Shown here: one piece after another, positions 63,472 to 64,000 of the stretch | How the letters are laid out: the number at the start of each line of letters is the position of its first letter | Position numbering within the stretch: the first letter of the stretch is position 1 | Source: Pseudomonas plecoglossicida NBRC 103162 = DSM 15088 | GTDB taxonomy: Bacteria > Pseudomonadota > Gammaproteobacteria > Pseudomonadales > Pseudomonadaceae | Assembly: GCF_000730665.1 (NCBI RefSeq) | Contig: NZ_BBIV01000016.1 | Span: forward strand, 1 to 64,000 | Length of the DNA: 64,000 nt | Reading direction: 5' to 3' | Notes under the pieces: model-generated | Database searches by the model: none | Told to the model about the DNA's origin: nothing | The model's input: the letters and a program-made list of their open reading frames with translations, nothing else | Position numbers and translations under genes: made by a program

Positions 63472-64000
63472 TCACTCGGCAATCTGCAACTTGCGCGCCT
63501 GGGTATACACATACCGCACTTTCTCGTACTCGAACGGCGAATTGAGCTGGCCATAGCGGAAACGCGTGGTGTAACGCTTGTCCACCGCCTGCAACAGCAA
63601 GATCTCCGGATGATCGCTGCTGGTTTCCGGCACATCGAGGAAGTTCACCGCCTGCTCCCCTGCATAGTCCACCACCACCCCGGTGGTATCGCGCAGGTTC
63701 GACGGCCCCAGCACCGGCAGCATGATGTACGGGCCTTCCGGCACGCCATAGAAGCCCAGGGTCTGGCCGAAGTCCTCGTTCTGGCGCGGCAGGCCCATCT
63801 TGGTCGCCGGGTCCCAAAGCCCGCCAACGCCGATGATGGTGTTGAACATCAGGCGGGCGGTGATTTCCGCCGAGCGCTTGGCCTTGAGCTGCAGCACACT
63901 GTTGAACAGGTTGGGCACATCCCCCAGGTTGTTGAAGAAGTTGCTCACTCCGGTGCGCACGAAGCTTGGGGTGACGTACTGGTAGCCACTCACCAGCGGC
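63472..64000 (-). CDS. mlaA: MlaA/VacJ family lipoprotein (3' part, truncated by window)
   Basis: MlaA sits in the outer membrane and removes mislocalised phospholipids from its outer leaflet as part of the Mla pathway. The visible 175 or so C-terminal residues include NFFNNLGDVPNLFNSVLQLK, FNTIIGVGGLWDPATKMGLP, DFGQTLGFYGVPEGPYIMLP and GPSNLRDTTG, all family blocks. The N-terminus with the lipobox lies beyond the window edge. Confidence 0.93.
   Translation of the reverse strand, partial: PLVSGYQYVTPSFVRTGVSNFFNNLGDVPNLFNSVLQLKAKRSAEITARLMFNTIIGVGGLWDPATKMGLPRQNEDFGQTLGFYGVPEGPYIMLPVLGPSNLRDTTGVVVDYAGEQAVNFLDVPETSSDHPEILLLQAVDKRYTTRFRYGQLNSPFEYEKVRYVYTQARKLQIAE

Overview
The window looks like a chromosomal segment of a Pseudomonas putida-group bacterium. 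It is GC-rich, it is dotted with REP elements built on the core GCCGGCAAGCCGGC, and its gene order and products (hda, cob operon, rmuC, MxtR/CrbS-type kinase, rdgC, prc, rluA-minEDC, lpxL) are typical of that group. There are no rRNAs, phage modules, insertion sequences or CRISPR arrays. Everything here is read from sequence and family knowledge; no searches were run.

Layout. 0.3-6.1 kb: DUF2066 protein, AI-2E/PerM membrane protein, hda, two NlpC/P60 lipoproteins and a PQQ-type sugar dehydrogenase. 6.3-8.8 kb: an 852-residue DUF6543/dermonecrotic-toxin-like protein ending in an ADP-ribosyltransferase domain, the most accessory-looking gene. 8.9-18.0 kb: a cobalamin riboswitch and ten tightly coupled late aerobic cobalamin genes (cobO to cobS, with bluB). 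18.1-25.7 kb: a secreted GH5 enzyme, a MarR regulator and MFS exporter sharing a palindromic operator, a peroxidase, a FadL-type porin and small unknown genes. 25.7-35.5 kb: rmuC, a transporter-sensor kinase, an MFS exporter, an LplT-PlsC fusion, a guanidinium exporter behind a guanidine-II riboswitch, and rdgC. 35.6-36.2 kb: a duplicated tRNA-Val/tRNA-Asp cassette. 36.3-40.0 kb: map, then nirBD behind a leader terminator, with nirB broken by an internal deletion plus frameshift. 40.4-44.7 kb: AraC and LysR regulators, an FKBP isomerase, a DUF1232 gene behind a perfect inverted pair of DnaA boxes, and an XRE regulator/unknown pair with two palindromic operators. 44.9-54.4 kb: prc, a quinone reductase, and a six-gene minus-strand ABC transporter operon carrying a phosphodiesterase-like enzyme and a HAD phosphatase, with a divergent GntR/UTRA regulator. 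54.4-64 kb: an MscS-family channel, apeB, rluA-minE-minD-minC, lpxL, a patatin and a truncated mlaA.

How the genes work together. The cob operon covers adenosylation, amidation, aminopropanol-arm attachment, lower-ligand synthesis (BluB, CobT, phosphatase) and final assembly (CobS), with vitamin feedback through the riboswitch. The ABC operon looks like an uptake-and-cleavage route for a phosphorus compound. The guanidinium exporter, the MarR-MFS pair and the nirBD leader each carry a recognisable local control element. The strongest leads for new biology are the DUF6543-ART toxin without an adjacent immunity gene, the phosphodiester/phosphonate-like operon with its GntR sites and intra-operon hairpin, the nested palindrome near 21.8 kb, and the XRE pair near 44 kb.
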